Below, piece by piece: positions 22,157 to 33,387 of a stretch of DNA of 64,000 bases. The DNA comes from Ryuthela nishihirai. Lineage: Eukaryota > Arthropoda > Arachnida > Araneae > Heptathelidae. Location: contig JAWZYU010000017.1 in assembly GCA_038380435.1 (NCBI GenBank), positions 21,637,283 to 21,701,282 on the forward strand. The letters are read 5' to 3'. A program made the translations under genes and the position numbers. The stretch's first letter is position 1. Each line of letters opens with the position of its first letter. Below the pieces are notes generated by a model. That model had not been told where the DNA came from, did not search any database, and saw only the letters and a program-made list of their open reading frames with translations.

Positions 22157-23589
22157 CAGGGTGTCTCAAATATATAGGTACAAACTTTTAGAGGAGGTAG
22201 ATAACATTTAAAGGAATGAGAATTGCATAGGAGCCCATAACCGGAAACGTCATGGGAAAGTGGTAGCAGAGGTACAAGATCTGAAAGGACACAAGACAGT
22301 GATTAATGAGAAAACGTTTATTGGACATAATTATTACAAATGGCGTACTAAATGATACATTTCATAACGTTTCAGCAGATGCTCGAAGTTTCCACCATGA
22401 GACACGATGCATGCGTAACACCGACGGAGCATTGATTGCCCGACACGGTCGAACACACCTGGAGTTTCTTTGATAGTAGCTGCAGCGCAGACGAGCCTTG
22501 CCACGAGATCCATGTCAGACTCCACAGGCGATTCATACACGGTAACTTTGAGGGCCCCCCACAGAAAGAAATCAATGCTCGTAAAATCAGGTGAGCGTGG
22601 GGTCCAGGCAACTAGTCCAGCACGCCCAATCCATCGTTGCCCAAAAGACATGTTCAAATGCGCATGAATACACCTTCCATAATGGGGAGGCGCCCCATCA
22701 TGTTGAAACCACATGTTGCGTCTCACATTTGCTGGAACATGGGCAAGTAAGCCTGGTAGAACCTGTTCCAGAAAGATCAGATACTTCGGGGAGGTCATGC
22801 GGGATGGTAAAAGGTATGGCCCAACTAAGCAGTCGACGACCAAACCTGCCCACACATTTACTGCGAAACGATGTTGTGCCGCATGGGTGCGCACACCGTG
22901 GGGGTTCTCGTGAGCCCATAAATGCACCTTGTGCTGATTGAATATGCCATACCGAGTGAAACTGGCCTCATCAGTAAACAAAACATAAGCTGGGAAATTC
23001 ACATCTTGGGCACTTTCTTGGAGATACCACTTCGCAAAACGCACACGTGCAGAAGGATCTTGTGGGGATAAGTAACTGAACCCTTTGGAGATGAAAGGGG
23101 TGTAAGGACTCGCCGTGCAAAACACGCTGTACATTGTAACGAGACACTCCTAAGGCAACGGCACGTGTGCTGGTACTAGGATTAGTCTCCATGGCATCCA
23201 ACACACTTTCTTCCATGACGGGAGTATGCGTCTTAATGACCCATAATCGCACAAATTTTGATGCGCACGCGCAAACGGTGGCCCGGTACATGTCTGTGTG
23301 GGATGCGTTCTTGATACATTCGTTGAGCGGCTCGTTCGTTGCCCTCAGCTATTCTATACACTAAGTGAATGTCTGCCAGCTCCCTGTTCGAATACCTTTG
23401 CATGCTCTTCGTCAGCCGACTACCGCTCCAATGAGGAAATCCGAAATTTCCCCTCTAGCGCACTGATGAACAGCGCCGCCTGTTGACTTACGGTGACGTT
23501 TCCGGTTATGGGTTCCTATGCAATTCTCATTCCTTTAGATGCTATCTACCTCACCTGAAAGTTTGTACCTATATTTTTGAGACACCCTG
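22157..23589 (-). mobile_element. Mariner-superfamily transposon with about 95-bp TIRs
   Basis: The ends CAGGGTGTCTC and GAGACACCCTG lie inside TA duplications (22155-22156 and 23590-23591). Inverted homology extends about 95 bp inward (to about 22252 and 23495). Total 1,433 bp. Contains one degraded transposase gene on the minus strand. Confidence 0.95.
22334..23291 (-). pseudogene. Mariner-like transposase, frameshifted
   Basis: The DDE catalytic half is open from about 23090 to 22334. It shows D1 in LFTDEASF, D2 in WFQHDGAPPHY and a third acidic residue in RSPDF-x-x-x-DFFLWG, with 36 residues between the second and third D of HDG and SPD. The helix-turn-helix half (ATNPSTSTRAVALGVS-type, residues ending HPFHLQRV) is in another frame ending near 23080, so a frameshift separates the two. 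The N-terminus upstream of 23291 is also broken. Not functional as it stands. Confidence 0.88.
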
Positions 23590-23591
23590 TA

Positions 23592-24187
23592 CAGATCGAA
23601 AATAATTTAGAGATCTTGAGTCTATTTAAATCTCTATTTCCGGCACACTTCTTTCAGCATTTAAGGAGTTATGGAAGCTGAATGATTTAGCAAGTTAGCT
23701 GATTCTGCATAAAATAGTTCAAAATTGACGAAAATTAACATGATTGTTAGTTTCATGACTCTATAAATAGCGAAGGAATATTGTTGGAAATTGGGATTAA
23801 AATAGATTTGATTGAGATCATTAAACTTTCTTCATTCACATTTTTTCATAAAAAATTTATTTAAGAAGCTACTGAACTGTTTCTCAGTTACTGTTGACAT
23901 AAGACGGACTTGTGCTTAACAAAGTGGTTGCTGAGTGCCGATCCATAACAATAAATACTTCCTCAACATGCATGTCGTCCATCGGAGGAGATAATGCAGC
24001 CGTGACCCCGTGTGCAGATTTTGTGCACCTTAAAGAACACATCGAGGGGCTTAACATTAATTAGCCTCTCTCTGCTAAAAGCTTCCCAGGGGATCTTTTT
24101 TCCCCTACTTAGTTCTGATCCTTTGGGTTCCTTGCGACCAGACCATTTATCGACCAGACCATCCATTTGCGACCAGACCATCCATTC
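23592..24187. other. Diverged dispersed repeat, no gene
   Basis: 23640-23940 resembles 6206-6850; 23960-24185 is a very old SINE-A-like fragment (CTTAAAGAACACATC) with a short GACCAGACCATCCATT duplication at its end. Confidence 0.45.
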
Positions 24188-24189
24188 TA

Positions 24190-24512
24190 CAGTCACTCAA
24201 ACAAGTATCCGAACACTATGGTCGATTACAAGATTAAGAAAAAATATCTGGCAACGATTTTTTTTAGAAATTAGTGATCTGGCAACCTTCGTGTCACGTG
24301 ATTACAGAATTCAGGAAAAATATCTGGAGCGTGTACAGTTGCTGTACACGCTCCAGTTCCCGTTCACAGCAAACTGGAGCGTGTGCAGTTACTGCACACG
24401 TTCCAGTTTGCTGTGAACGGTAACTGCACACGCTCAATATTTCCGTGAGTGAGCCCACACGATCCAGGTTTTTGTGAGCTCACTTGTAATGAGCCAGGCT
24501 TGTAACCTGATG
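24190..24512. mobile_element. Family-C compound element
   Basis: Left end TA-CAGTCACTCAAACAAG; contains GTGTACAGTTGCTGTACAC and GTGCAGTTACTGCACAC hairpins and part of a 118-bp unit (GAGCCCACACGATCC). Confidence 0.78.
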
Positions 24513-24514
24513 TA

Positions 24515-24729
24515 CAATCGCTCAAAAAAGTATCCGAACATTATGGTTGATTACAGAATTCAGAAAAAATATCTGGCAACGAATTTTTTTTTAGAAATTA
24601 GTGATCTGGCAACCTTCGTGTCACGTGACACGAAGGTTGCCAGATCACTAATTTCTAAAATAATCGTTGCCAGATATTTTCTTAATCTTGTAATCAACCA
24701 TAGTGTTCGGATACTTTTTTGAGCGACTG
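24515..24729. mobile_element. Family-C foldback MITE, complete
   Basis: 215 bp. TA flanks at 24513-24514 and 24730-24731, arms about 100 bp, centre CACGTGACACGAAGG. Confidence 0.92.
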
Positions 24730-24834
24730 TACGCACGTGAATGCCATTCAGGATGTAACCTTTTTTGTTGGTTTCGAAAAAAAAACGAATTATTCCTGAA
24801 GCATCCGCTTACCACAGATATACGAGAATATAAC

Positions 24835-24951
24835 ACACCATAGGGAAGGTCTGTCAGGAAGATGAGATTTTAGCAGAAAGACAACACCCTACTTCATTCG
24901 GGACTCGAACACAGGTCCCTGTCATCAAGAGCCAATCACTCTGATCACTGA
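24835..24951 (-). mobile_element. SINE-B, old fragment interrupted by SINE-A
   Basis: GGACTCGAACACAGGTCCCT and the decayed head are cut by the SINE-A dimer at 24952; the head seems to resume after 25506 (TCACTCGGCCACTAGGAC). Confidence 0.65.
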
Positions 24952-25506
24952 GGTTGGGTTGTTTTACCTCTGAGCGGCACTTTTTTGCCCACCATGGGCT
25001 AAATGGCCAGGTCACAAGGACCCCGAAGGCTCAGAGAAGGCTGGGAGAGAGGAACCCACTGGAACAGCTGTTGGGAGACACATGGTAGCCTCCCGTCAAA
25101 CCCATCCAGCGTGTTCTTTAACGTTGGGTTGTTTTACCTCTGAGCGGCACTTTTTTGCACACCATGGGCTAAATGGCCAGGTCACATGGACCCCAAAGGC
25201 TCAGAGAAGGTTGGGGGAGGAGACCCACTGGAACAGCTGTTGGGAGACAGATGGTAGCCTCCCTTCAAGGCCATCCAGCGTGTTCTTTAACGTGCACAAG
25301 GTATGACTATGCTGCACACGGGGCCACGGCTTAACGTCCCATCCGACGGACGGCGGCCTTTCCAAGCCCATCGGTGTCCCCTACTGACCGTGGGCAGGGC
25401 GGGGAATTTTGCGGAGATAAATCTCAACGCTGACCCAGCTGGAACGCGAACCTGGGAACTACAGATTACGAGCCTGGCGAGCTACCGACTGAGCCACCCC
25501 CGCCCC
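24952..25506 (-). mobile_element. SINE-A dimeric form
   Basis: A 3' half (24952-25124) is fused to a full copy (25125-25506). The junction CTTTAACGTTGGGTTG is the same as at 48048 and the reverse complement of that at 10912. Confidence 0.9.
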
Positions 25507-25535
25507 TGTTCACTCGGCCACTAGGACATGTTCAG

Positions 25536-25911
25536 TAGGGGTTGCTCAGTCGGTATTACGCCAGGCTCGTAATCTGCACTTCCTAAGTTTCAGTTCCAAC
25601 TGTGCTAACGTTCAGATTTCTGCTACCCCCCCCCTCCCCCGTCCTCGATGAGAAAGGGGCACCGATGGGCGTGGAAAGGCCGCCATCCAATGGGCGGTTC
25701 CGTTAATCAGTGTCCCTGTGTGCACACTAAAGAACATGCTGGATGGCTTTGACGGGAGGTTACCATATGTCTCCTAACATCTGTTCGGTGGGTCTCCATT
25801 CTCCACGGGTCTCCATTCTCTGAGCCCCTTGGAATCCCTGTGACCTGGCCATTTAGCAAAGTGTGTGCAAAAAATATGCCGCTCAGAGGTAAAACAGTGC
25901 AATACAACCTA
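25536..25911 (+). mobile_element. SINE-A, degenerate
   Basis: Head, body and tail all recognisable (GTTGCTCAGTCGG; GTGTGCAAAAAATATGCC), heavily mutated. Confidence 0.78.
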
Positions 25912-25968
25912 ACCAGGACACGTTCATGGTATATTATTTCCCAGTTGGCGAAATTTGTCTTCTCAATT

Positions 25969-26357
25969 GGGGGCGGGGGTGGCTCAGTCGGTAGCGCGCC
26001 ACGCTCGTAATCTGTAGTTCCCAGGTTCGAGTCGCAGCTGGGTCAGCGTTGAGATTTATCTCCGCAAAATTTCCCCGCCCTGCCCACGGTCAGTAGGGGA
26101 CACCGATGTGCTTGGAAAGGCCGCCGTCCGTCGGATGGGACGTTCAGCCGTGGCCCCGTGTGTGGGAGAGCCATACCCTGTGCACGTTAAAGAACACGCT
26201 GGATGGCCTTGACGGGAGGCTACCATCTGTCTCCCAACAGCTGTTCCAGTGGGTCCCTTCCCCCAACCTTCTCTGAACCTTCGGGGCCCTTGTGACCTGG
26301 CCATTTAGCCCATGGTGTGCAAAAAAGTGCCGCTCAGAGGTAAAACAATCCAACCCA
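25969..26357 (+). mobile_element. SINE-A, full length
   Basis: Exact box A; box B GGTTCGAGTCG; tail ACAATCCAACCC. Confidence 0.92.
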
Positions 26358-26670
26358 ACCCAGGTTCGTGTCCTGCCTGGTGAGATTTTTCTCCGCAAAA
26401 CTCCCTACCCTCAATCAGTAGGGATACCGATGGGCTTGTAAGGGCCGCCGTCCGTCGGATGGGACATTAAGCCGTGTGTGAGAGAGTCATACCCTGTGCA
26501 CGTTAAAGAATACGCTGAAAGTCCATGACGGAAGGCTACCATCTGTGTCCCAATATCTGTTCCAGTGGGTCCCCTCCCCCAACCTTCTCTGTACCGTAGG
26601 GGTCCTTGTGACCTGGCCATTTAACCCATTGTATGCAAAAAATTGTCCCTTCCAGTAAAACAACTCAACT
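26358..26670 (+). mobile_element. SINE-A, head truncated, older
   Basis: Starts in box B (GGTTCGTGTCC) and ends AACAACTCAAC, about 50 bp before the exon at 26720. Confidence 0.85.
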
Positions 26671-26719
26671 TATTTTTTTCTTTCCCCCTTCTCAAGATGC
26701 TTTCTTGTTTTAATTGCAG

Positions 26720-27103
26720 ATACAACGACCTGGCCCCGCCAAGGATTCAACCAAATAGATGGGATCATCAGAGAGCAATTACTCGTTGCCACCCCCGACT
26801 CGCAATGTTGGGAAGAAGCTGCCATCCACTATTTCGAAAAGAAACTGCACGACGAAGCGCAAGACGTGGTGAGAAACTTTTACATCCCAGAATCGGAGCC
26901 GATGAATCCTTCCGCTAACACGAGACACAAAAGAGACCTTTTCGAAGATATTCAATGTGAGGAATGGTCCGATGGCAGCAATTCGGACGCTCCAAGCGAA
27001 GAGAGCGAAGAGATTGAAGATCAAAACTTGTACAACAGAAAAAGAAGATGTCATCTGTCAAGACGACTTGGAGTCAATGGAGCACGGACTATTGTACATG
27101 CAA
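26720..27103 (+). CDS. Lipid-transfer-like protein, visible exon 3 of 7 (acidic linker with two furin-like sites)
   Basis: The acceptor is AATTGCAG and the donor CAA|GTAAGT, phase 1 in and phase 1 out, 384 nt. The first 55 or so residues finish the helical region. Then come a R-H-K-R motif (after NTRHKR), a Ser/Glu/Asp-rich stretch of about 40 residues, and a second basic cluster R-K-R-R before a cysteine. Both clusters match the R-X-K/R-R furin pattern, so the secreted precursor may be cut twice and lose the acidic linker. Vitellogenins and apolipophorins are also furin-processed. The exon's 3' end and donor are duplicated at 28388-28416. Confidence 0.82.
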
Positions 27104-27124
27104 GTAAGTAACAAACGGAATGTA

Positions 27125-28390
27125 CAGTCGCTCAAAAAAGTATCCGAACGCTATGGTTCATTGCAGAATTCAGAAAAAATATCTGGCAACAATTTTTTTA
27201 GAAATTAGTGATCTGGCAACCTTCGTGTCACGTGATTACAGAATTCAGGAAAAATATCTGGAGCATGTACAGCAACTGTACACGCTCCAGTTACCGTTCA
27301 CAGCAAACTGGAGCGTGTGCAGTTACTGCACACCCTCCAGTTTGCTGTGAACGGTAACTGCACACGCTCAATATTTCTATGAGTGGGCCCACACGATCCA
27401 GGTTTTTGTGAGCTCACACGATTCAATGTGCTGTGAACATTAACCGCAACCGCTCCAGTTTGCTGTGAACGGTAACTGCACACGCTCAATATTTCTGTGA
27501 GTGGGCCCACACGATCCAGGTTTTTGTGAGCTCACACGATTCAATGTGCTGTGAACATTAACCGCAACCGCTCCAGTTTGCTGTGAACGGTAACTGCACA
27601 CGCTCAATATTTCTGTGAGTGGGCCCACACGATCCAGGTTTTTGTGAGCTCACACGATTCAATGTGCTGTGAACATTAACCGCAACCGCTCCAGTTTGCT
27701 GTGAACGGTAACTGCACATGCTCAGTATTTCTGTGAGTGGGCCCCCACGATCCAGGTTTTTGTCAGCTCACACGTTTCAATGTGCTGTGAACATTAACCG
27801 CAACCGCTCCAGTTTGCTGTGAACAGTAACTGCACACGCTCAATATTTCTGTGAGTGGGCCCACACGATCCAGGTTTTTGTGAGCTCACACGATTCAATG
27901 TGCTGTGAACATTAACCGCAACCGCTCCAGTTTGCTGTGAACGGTAACTGCACACGCTCAATATTTCTGTGAGTGGGCCCACACGATCCAGGTTTTTGTG
28001 AGCTCACACGATTCAATGTGCTGTGAACATTAACCGCAACCGCTCCAGTTATGCGATGAACTCCAGTTGTACTGTGAACGGTAACTGCACACGCTCCATA
28101 TTCATTGCATTATATGTTCATACGCATTATATACATTAAAAAAATCCGAACACTATGGTCGATTGCAAAATTCATAAAAAATATCTGGCAACTTTTTTTA
28201 GAAATCAGTGATCTGGCAACCTTCGTGTCACGTTGTTGCCAGATCACTAATTTCTGAAAAAATCGTTGCCAGATCACTAATTTCTGAAAAAATCGTTGCC
28301 AGATCACTAATTTCTGAAAAAATCGTTGCCAGATATATTTTCTGAATTCTGCAATGAACCATAGTGTTCGGATACCTTTTTGAGCGACTG
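27125..28390. mobile_element. Family-C MITE expanded by 118-bp tandem units
   Basis: Both ends intact with TA flanks (27123-27124 and 28391-28392). The core holds about six copies of a 118-bp unit (CGCTCCAGTTTGCTGTGAAC start at 27451, 27569, 27687...) and near the right end a 3-fold repeat of the 30-bp AATCGTTGCCAGATCACT unit. It sits 21 bp after the exon-3 donor. Confidence 0.9.
27330..28060. repeat. 118-bp tandem repeat, about 6 copies
   Basis: Alternates GAACGGTAACTGCACACGC and GAACATTAACCGCAACCGC halves, each followed by a GAGTGGGCC or GAGCTCAC palindrome-rich stretch. Confidence 0.93.
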
Positions 28391-28392
28391 TA

Positions 28393-28918
28393 CATGCAAG
28401 TAAAGTAACAAATGGAATCAGTTTATTTTCAGAATATGATTAATGATGAAGATCATCAACCTTTGATCTCTGTCCCTTCACCTTATGGGAGATATTCCGC
28501 TAACTTTTTATCCACATAAAATTGATTAGTGCGACGGTAACTGCACACGGGACTTGTACTTAACGAAGTGGTTGCTGAGTGCATATCGCCTCTGACGAAT
28601 TTGGGATTTTCTTTTCAAAGACATTGGAATTTTTGATTTTCTGGCTTTTGCACCCTCTAACGGTGGAAATGCGAATTAATGGATGATTGGGAAAATGCAA
28701 ACAGTGATATTCTATTAACATCTATAAAACACGAAAAAACATTTTTTTTCCTTTATTTCTTAAAACCCTTAAACTTTTTTTTCCTCCCCTCTAAGATTCA
28801 GGGGGTAAATTGTTTTCTTCTTGGCCCTCTCACTTCACCACCGAAATTATATAATTTTAGTTTAAATTCATCGTTTGCAATATTCATTAAATTCCTCTTA
28901 TATGGGCTACTAAAAAAT
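28393..28918. other. Intron DNA without gene
   Basis: Begins with a copy of the exon-3 end and donor (28388-28416). 28640-28780 carries the old dispersed repeat (CTCTAACGGTGG). Confidence 0.5.
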
Positions 28919-28932
28919 AAATAAAGAGGAAT

Positions 28933-29232
28933 TTCGGTTGGGTTGTTTTACCTCTGAGCGGCACTTTTTTGGCACACCATGGGCTAATTGGCCAGGTCAC
29001 ATGAACCCCGAAAGCTCAGAGAAGGTTGGAGGAGGGGACCCACTGGAACGGCTGTTGGGAGACAGATGGTAGCCTCCCGTCAAAGCCATCCAGCGTGTTC
29101 TTTAACGTGCACAGGGTATGACTCTCCCGCACACGGGGCCACGGCTTAACGTCCCATCCGACGGACGGCGGCCTTTCCAAACCCATCGGTGTCCCCTACT
29201 GACCCTGGGCAGGGCGGGGGAGTTTGGCGGAG
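28933..29232 (-). mobile_element. SINE-A, 5' truncated, with 14-bp target duplication
   Basis: AAATAAAGAGGAAT is found at 28919-28932 and 29233-29246. The head is absent although the target duplication is perfect, so truncation happened at insertion. Confidence 0.93.
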
Positions 29233-29246
29233 AAATAAAGAGGAAT

Positions 29247-30140
29247 AATAATCCTGCATTTGCATTTATATATCAGCATTTACGGGTTGGTGAGGGAGGA
29301 GGGGGGGGGGAGGCTGCTAAAATACCGAAAATGAGGCACCAAGCTCTTATTTTCCGATCGTTTCGGTGAATATAGTTGGAAAACGGGGGTGTTAAAACAT
29401 AACACACCCTCCCCCCCTTCCTTGGATACGCCACTGCATTTATATTAGTGTTTTCTTTTTATCCCATTCCTTTTTTTAGCTCGTTTTCAGAAAAAACGAG
29501 CTATTGAATCCATTCCGTCCGTTGAATGTTTTCAACCTTTTCTTTCGAGTTGTATCAAAAATTCCTTTTTGGATTGGATAGGTATGGATGAAATATTGCG
29601 TTTCGTATTTTACGAATCTCCGAACAGATTTAATAGTTTCCCTCTAACGGTGGGAAAAGTTGGAAAATGACAAAATTTGAACGACTTTTGCAAACGATAT
29701 AATTAGGCTAGAAATTTGCGATTTTGATCGTAGAGTATAAAGACCAAGTAGTTTACATTGGCAGCAATGATTTGCACCCAGAGGTGGGGAGGGGATCCAG
29801 CTTTTTAGTTTCAAGGCGTAAATTCAAAATTCCTTTTATGTTATACAGGTACTAATACTGTAAAATATTACTATTTGTATTTTTCAATCGTCTATTAATG
29901 CCAATTTCCACTCAGAGGGGCGCTGAAGACGAAGAATTAAAATCTTCATCCTCTTTGAAGATGAGAATCTCATAATCACCAGAGACAATAAGTTATTCTT
30001 CCAAATCAATATTTTTTTTTTTGGAAAAACATTTTTTTTTTCCTTTTTCCATTTTTCCCATCTTTGCGAGCCGCGTTGAGTGGTATTATGCAAACAGTGA
30101 CGAATAAATAAGAGGGAGAATTAAATGGAATCGCATTCTG
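29247..30140. other. Intron DNA with MITE traces
   Basis: No gene seen. 29272-29450 has G-rich and C-rich inverted ends (GGGAGGAGGG; GGATACGCCACTG) flanked by GCATTTATAT, an old DNA-element trace. A hairpin AGCTCGTTTT / AAAACGAGCT lies at 29479-29503. 29600-29960 carries the old dispersed repeat. Confidence 0.45.
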
Positions 30141-30142
30141 GG

Positions 30143-30466
30143 CCCAGCTGGGTCAGCGTTGAGATTTATCTCCGCAAAATTCCCCGCCCTGCCCACGGTC
30201 AGTAGGGGATACCGATGGGCTGGGAAAGGCCGCCGTCCGTCGGATGGGACGTTAAGCCGTGGCCCCATGTGCGGGAGAGACATACCCTGTGCACGTTAAA
30301 GAACACGCTTAATGGCCTTGACGGGAAGCTACCATCTGTCTCCCAACAGCTGTTCCAGTGGGTCCCCTCCCCCAACCTTCTCTGAGCCTTCGGGGTCCAT
30401 GTGACCTGGCCATTTAGCCCATGGTGTGCAAAAAAAGTGCCGCTCAGAGGTAAAACAACCCAACCG
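30143..30466 (+). mobile_element. SINE-A, head truncated
   Basis: Starts CAGCTGGGTCAGCG, ends ACAACCCAACC. Confidence 0.9.
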
Positions 30467-30727
30467 CAATTCTGATGCCCAAGTCCAAAGGGGACCCCAA
30501 ACAGGATAGAATCAAAGTATTTTGGATATTCTTGATAAATTCTCTTTATCGTGCTCCTAAAAGCAAAACTGGATGATTTTAATTATGGATTAATCACAAG
30601 CTCAAATTATATATTTTTTTTAATTTGTTATTTAATTTAGAATGGAGGTTTCCATGACTTAGAACCTGCCGGGGAGTGGGGGTCAGGTATCCTTAATCCG
30701 TCACTGGATATATAATATGTTAGTTGC
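30467..30727. other. Intron DNA without gene
   Basis: Nothing recognised beyond a weak GTATCC...CACTGG DNA-element trace near 30690. Confidence 0.4.
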
Positions 30728-31119
30728 TGTTCGGTTGTTTTACCTCTGAGCGGTACTTTTTTGCACACCATGGGCTAAATGGCCAGGTCACAAGGACCCC
30801 GAAGGCTCAGAGAAGGTTGAGGGAGGAGACCCACTGGAACAGCTGTTGGGAGACAGATGGTAGCCTCCCGTCAAGGCCATCCAGCGTGTTCTTTAATCTG
30901 CACAGGGTATGGCTCTACCGCACACGGGGCCACGGCTTAACATCCCATCCGACGGACGGCGGCCTTTTCTAGCCCATCAGTGTCCCCTACTGACCGTGGG
31001 CAGGGCAGGGAAATTTTGCGGAGATAAGTCTCAACGCTGACCCAGCTGGGACTCGAACCTGGGAAGTACAGATTACGAGCCTGGCGCGCTACCGACTGAG
31101 CCCCCCCCCCCCCCCCCCC
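30728..31119 (-). mobile_element. SINE-A, full length, with expanded C-run at head
   Basis: The CCCCGCCCC start of the family has become a run of about 21 C on the + strand (31100-31119). Flanks AATATGTTAGT and AATATGCTAGT form an 11-bp target duplication with one mismatch. Confidence 0.9.
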
Positions 31120-31359
31120 AATATGCTAGTGTCTCAACGTTAGGAATAATTTAAAGCTGCTAAATATTTCATAAACGACCAGGTAGGATCGTCCATTAGT
31201 CCATCTGGGGCACTGCCACCATAAAAAAAAATCGCAAAAAAATTTTTAAATTTAGTATTTATTATTGTTATGTTTGAATCACTAAAACATCGTTCTTTTT
31301 GTAATCATTATTGGCCTTCTTATGTAGGCAATCGCAGCATTTACTTTGCAAATCAGGTA

Positions 31360-31524
31360 CAGTCGCTCAAATAAATATCCGAACACTGCGGTTGATTGCA
31401 GAATTCAGAAAAAAATATCTGGCACGAAGGTTGCCAGATCACTAATCTCTAAAAATATCGTTGCCAGATATTTTTTCTTAATCTTGTAATCAACCATAGT
31501 GTTCGGATACTTTTTTGAGCGACT
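31360..31524. mobile_element. Family-C MITE, internally deleted
   Basis: Both ends with TA flanks; the left arm stops at ATCTGGC and joins the right arm, 165 bp. Confidence 0.85.
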
Positions 31525-31526
31525 GT

Positions 31527-32162
31527 AGGTGGTCATATTATTTTGATACTAGATCGTGTGGGCTCACTCACGGAAATATTGAGCGTGTGCAGTTACCGTT
31601 CACAGCAAACTGGAGCGTATGCAGTAACTGCACACGCTCCTGTTTGCTGTGAACGGTAACTGGAGCGTGTACAGTTGCTGTACACGCTCCAGATATTTTT
31701 CCTGAATTCTGTAATCACGTGACACGAAGGTTGCCAGATCACTAATTTCTAAAAGATATCGTTGCCAGATATTTTTTCTGAATTCTGTAATCCACCATAG
31801 TGTTCGGATACTTTTTCGAGCGACTGTAGGTGGTCATATTATTTTGATACTAGATCGTGTGGGCTCACTCACAGAAATATTGAGCTTGTGCAGTTACCGT
31901 TCACAGCAAACTGGAGCGGTTGCGGTTAATGTTCACAGCACATTGAATCGTGTGAGCTCACAAAAACCTGGATCGTGTGGGCCCACTCACAGAAATATTG
32001 AGCGTGTGCAGTTGCTGTACACGATTCAAATATTTTTCCTGAATTCTGTAATCACGTGACACGAAGGTTGCCAGATCACTAATTTCTAAAAAAAACGTTG
32101 CCATATATTTTTTCTGAATTCTGTAATCAACCATAGTGTTCGGATATTTATTTGAGCGACTG
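31527..32162. mobile_element. Two family-C compound elements in tandem
   Basis: Elements 31527-31826 and 31829-32162, each starting GGTGGTCATATTATT, carrying a hairpin core (the second with a 118-bp unit), and ending GAGCGACTG-TA. Confidence 0.8.
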
Positions 32163-32164
32163 TA

Positions 32165-32553
32165 CGTCGGCTGCTTTCGTATTGTCAATAGGAATTTTAA
32201 TACTACGGCCACCGTCGTGAATCTTCGCATTATCTATTACAGCGATGACTAAAAGTGACACAAGTGTGCTTAAATACATAGCGCTGAGCTGCAGGAGCCA
32301 GGTCACTATTTTGTAGTGGTCAGTGACATTTGATTGGCTGATTGTACCAGTCCCACCAATAGTCGAAGGTCTAAAACAGCTGGGTTTAACACTTAATCAC
32401 TAACCGAGCTGTTTTTTTAGCATCGTTTTAGTGATTCAAAATAGCATTTCGATCAGTGAATACAGGATGGTAGAGATGTTAGTCACTCTAGTATAGTAGG
32501 CGAAGTGAGTCCTTTCCTATTACACGGATCACACAATAATATTTTGACCACAA
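32165..32553. other. Intron DNA without gene
   Basis: Nothing recognised. Confidence 0.4.
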
Positions 32554-33356
32554 TCACTTAACATGTTTCTACTTGTAAAGTCTTCATCAGAAGTTGTGTA
32601 AACAGTTTTACTTCGTCACTTAACATGTTTCGACTTGTAAAGTCTTCATCAGAAGTTGTGTAAACAGTTCTACTTCGTCACTTAACATGTTTCGACTTGT
32701 AAAGTCTTCATCAGAAGTTGCGTAAACAGTTCTACTTCGTCACTTAACATGTTTCGACTTGTAAAGTCTTCATCAGAAGTTGCGTAAACAGTTCTACTTC
32801 GTCACTTAACATGTTTCGACTTGCAAAGTCCTCATCAGAAGTTGCGTAAACAGTTCTACTTCGTCACTTAACATGTTTCGACTTGCAAAGTCTTCATCAG
32901 AAGTTGCGTAAACAGTTCTACTTCGCCACTTAACATGTTTCGACTTGTAAAGTCTTCATCAGAAGTTGCGTAAACAGTTCTACTTCGTCACTTAACATGT
33001 TTCGACTTGCAAAGTCTTCATCAGAAGTTGCGTAAACAGTTCTACTTCGTCACTTAACATGTTTCGACTTGTAAAGTCTTCATCAGAAATTGCGTAAACA
33101 GTTCTACTTCGTCACTTAACATGTTTCGACTTGTAAAGTCTTCAGAAGTTGCGTAAACAGTTCTACTTCGTCACTTAACATGTTTCGACTTGTAAAGTCT
33201 TCATCAGAAGTTGCGTAAACAGTTCTACTTTGTCACTTAACATGTTTCGACTTGTAAAGTCTTCATCAGAAGTTGTGTAAACAGTTCTATTTCGTCACTT
33301 AACATGTTTCGACTTGTAAAGTCTTCATCAGAAGTTGTGTAAACAGTTCTACTTCG
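32554..33356 (-). repeat. 62-bp minisatellite, 13 copies, hammerhead-bearing
   Basis: Units begin TCACTTAACATG and repeat every 62 bp; one unit lacks 3 bp (ATC) at about 33143. On the minus strand nearly every unit contains CTGATGA and GAAA separated by a hairpin, the hammerhead core. Common variants fall in the hairpin loop (TAC to TGC) and leave the stem intact. Confidence 0.95.
32673..32722 (-). ncRNA. Hammerhead-like ribozyme, representative copy of the array
   Basis: Minus strand. CTGATGA is at 32714-32708. Helix II is GACTT/AAGTC with a 3-base loop (32706-32694), with one extra A after the CTGATGA. GAAA is at 32693-32690. Helix III is minimal (A-U, C-G around a 2-base loop), and the cleavage triplet would be GUU, cutting between 32684 and 32683. 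Helix I pairs ACUU with AAGU, then a 2x2 internal loop, then CG with CG. Short helix III and an internal loop in helix I are traits of type I hammerheads in metazoan repeats and Penelope-like elements. GUU is a weaker cleavage triplet than GUC, and the extra base may lower activity. Confidence 0.68.
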
Positions 33357-33387
33357 GATATTTATATCCGTATGTAGTATAGTTGTG

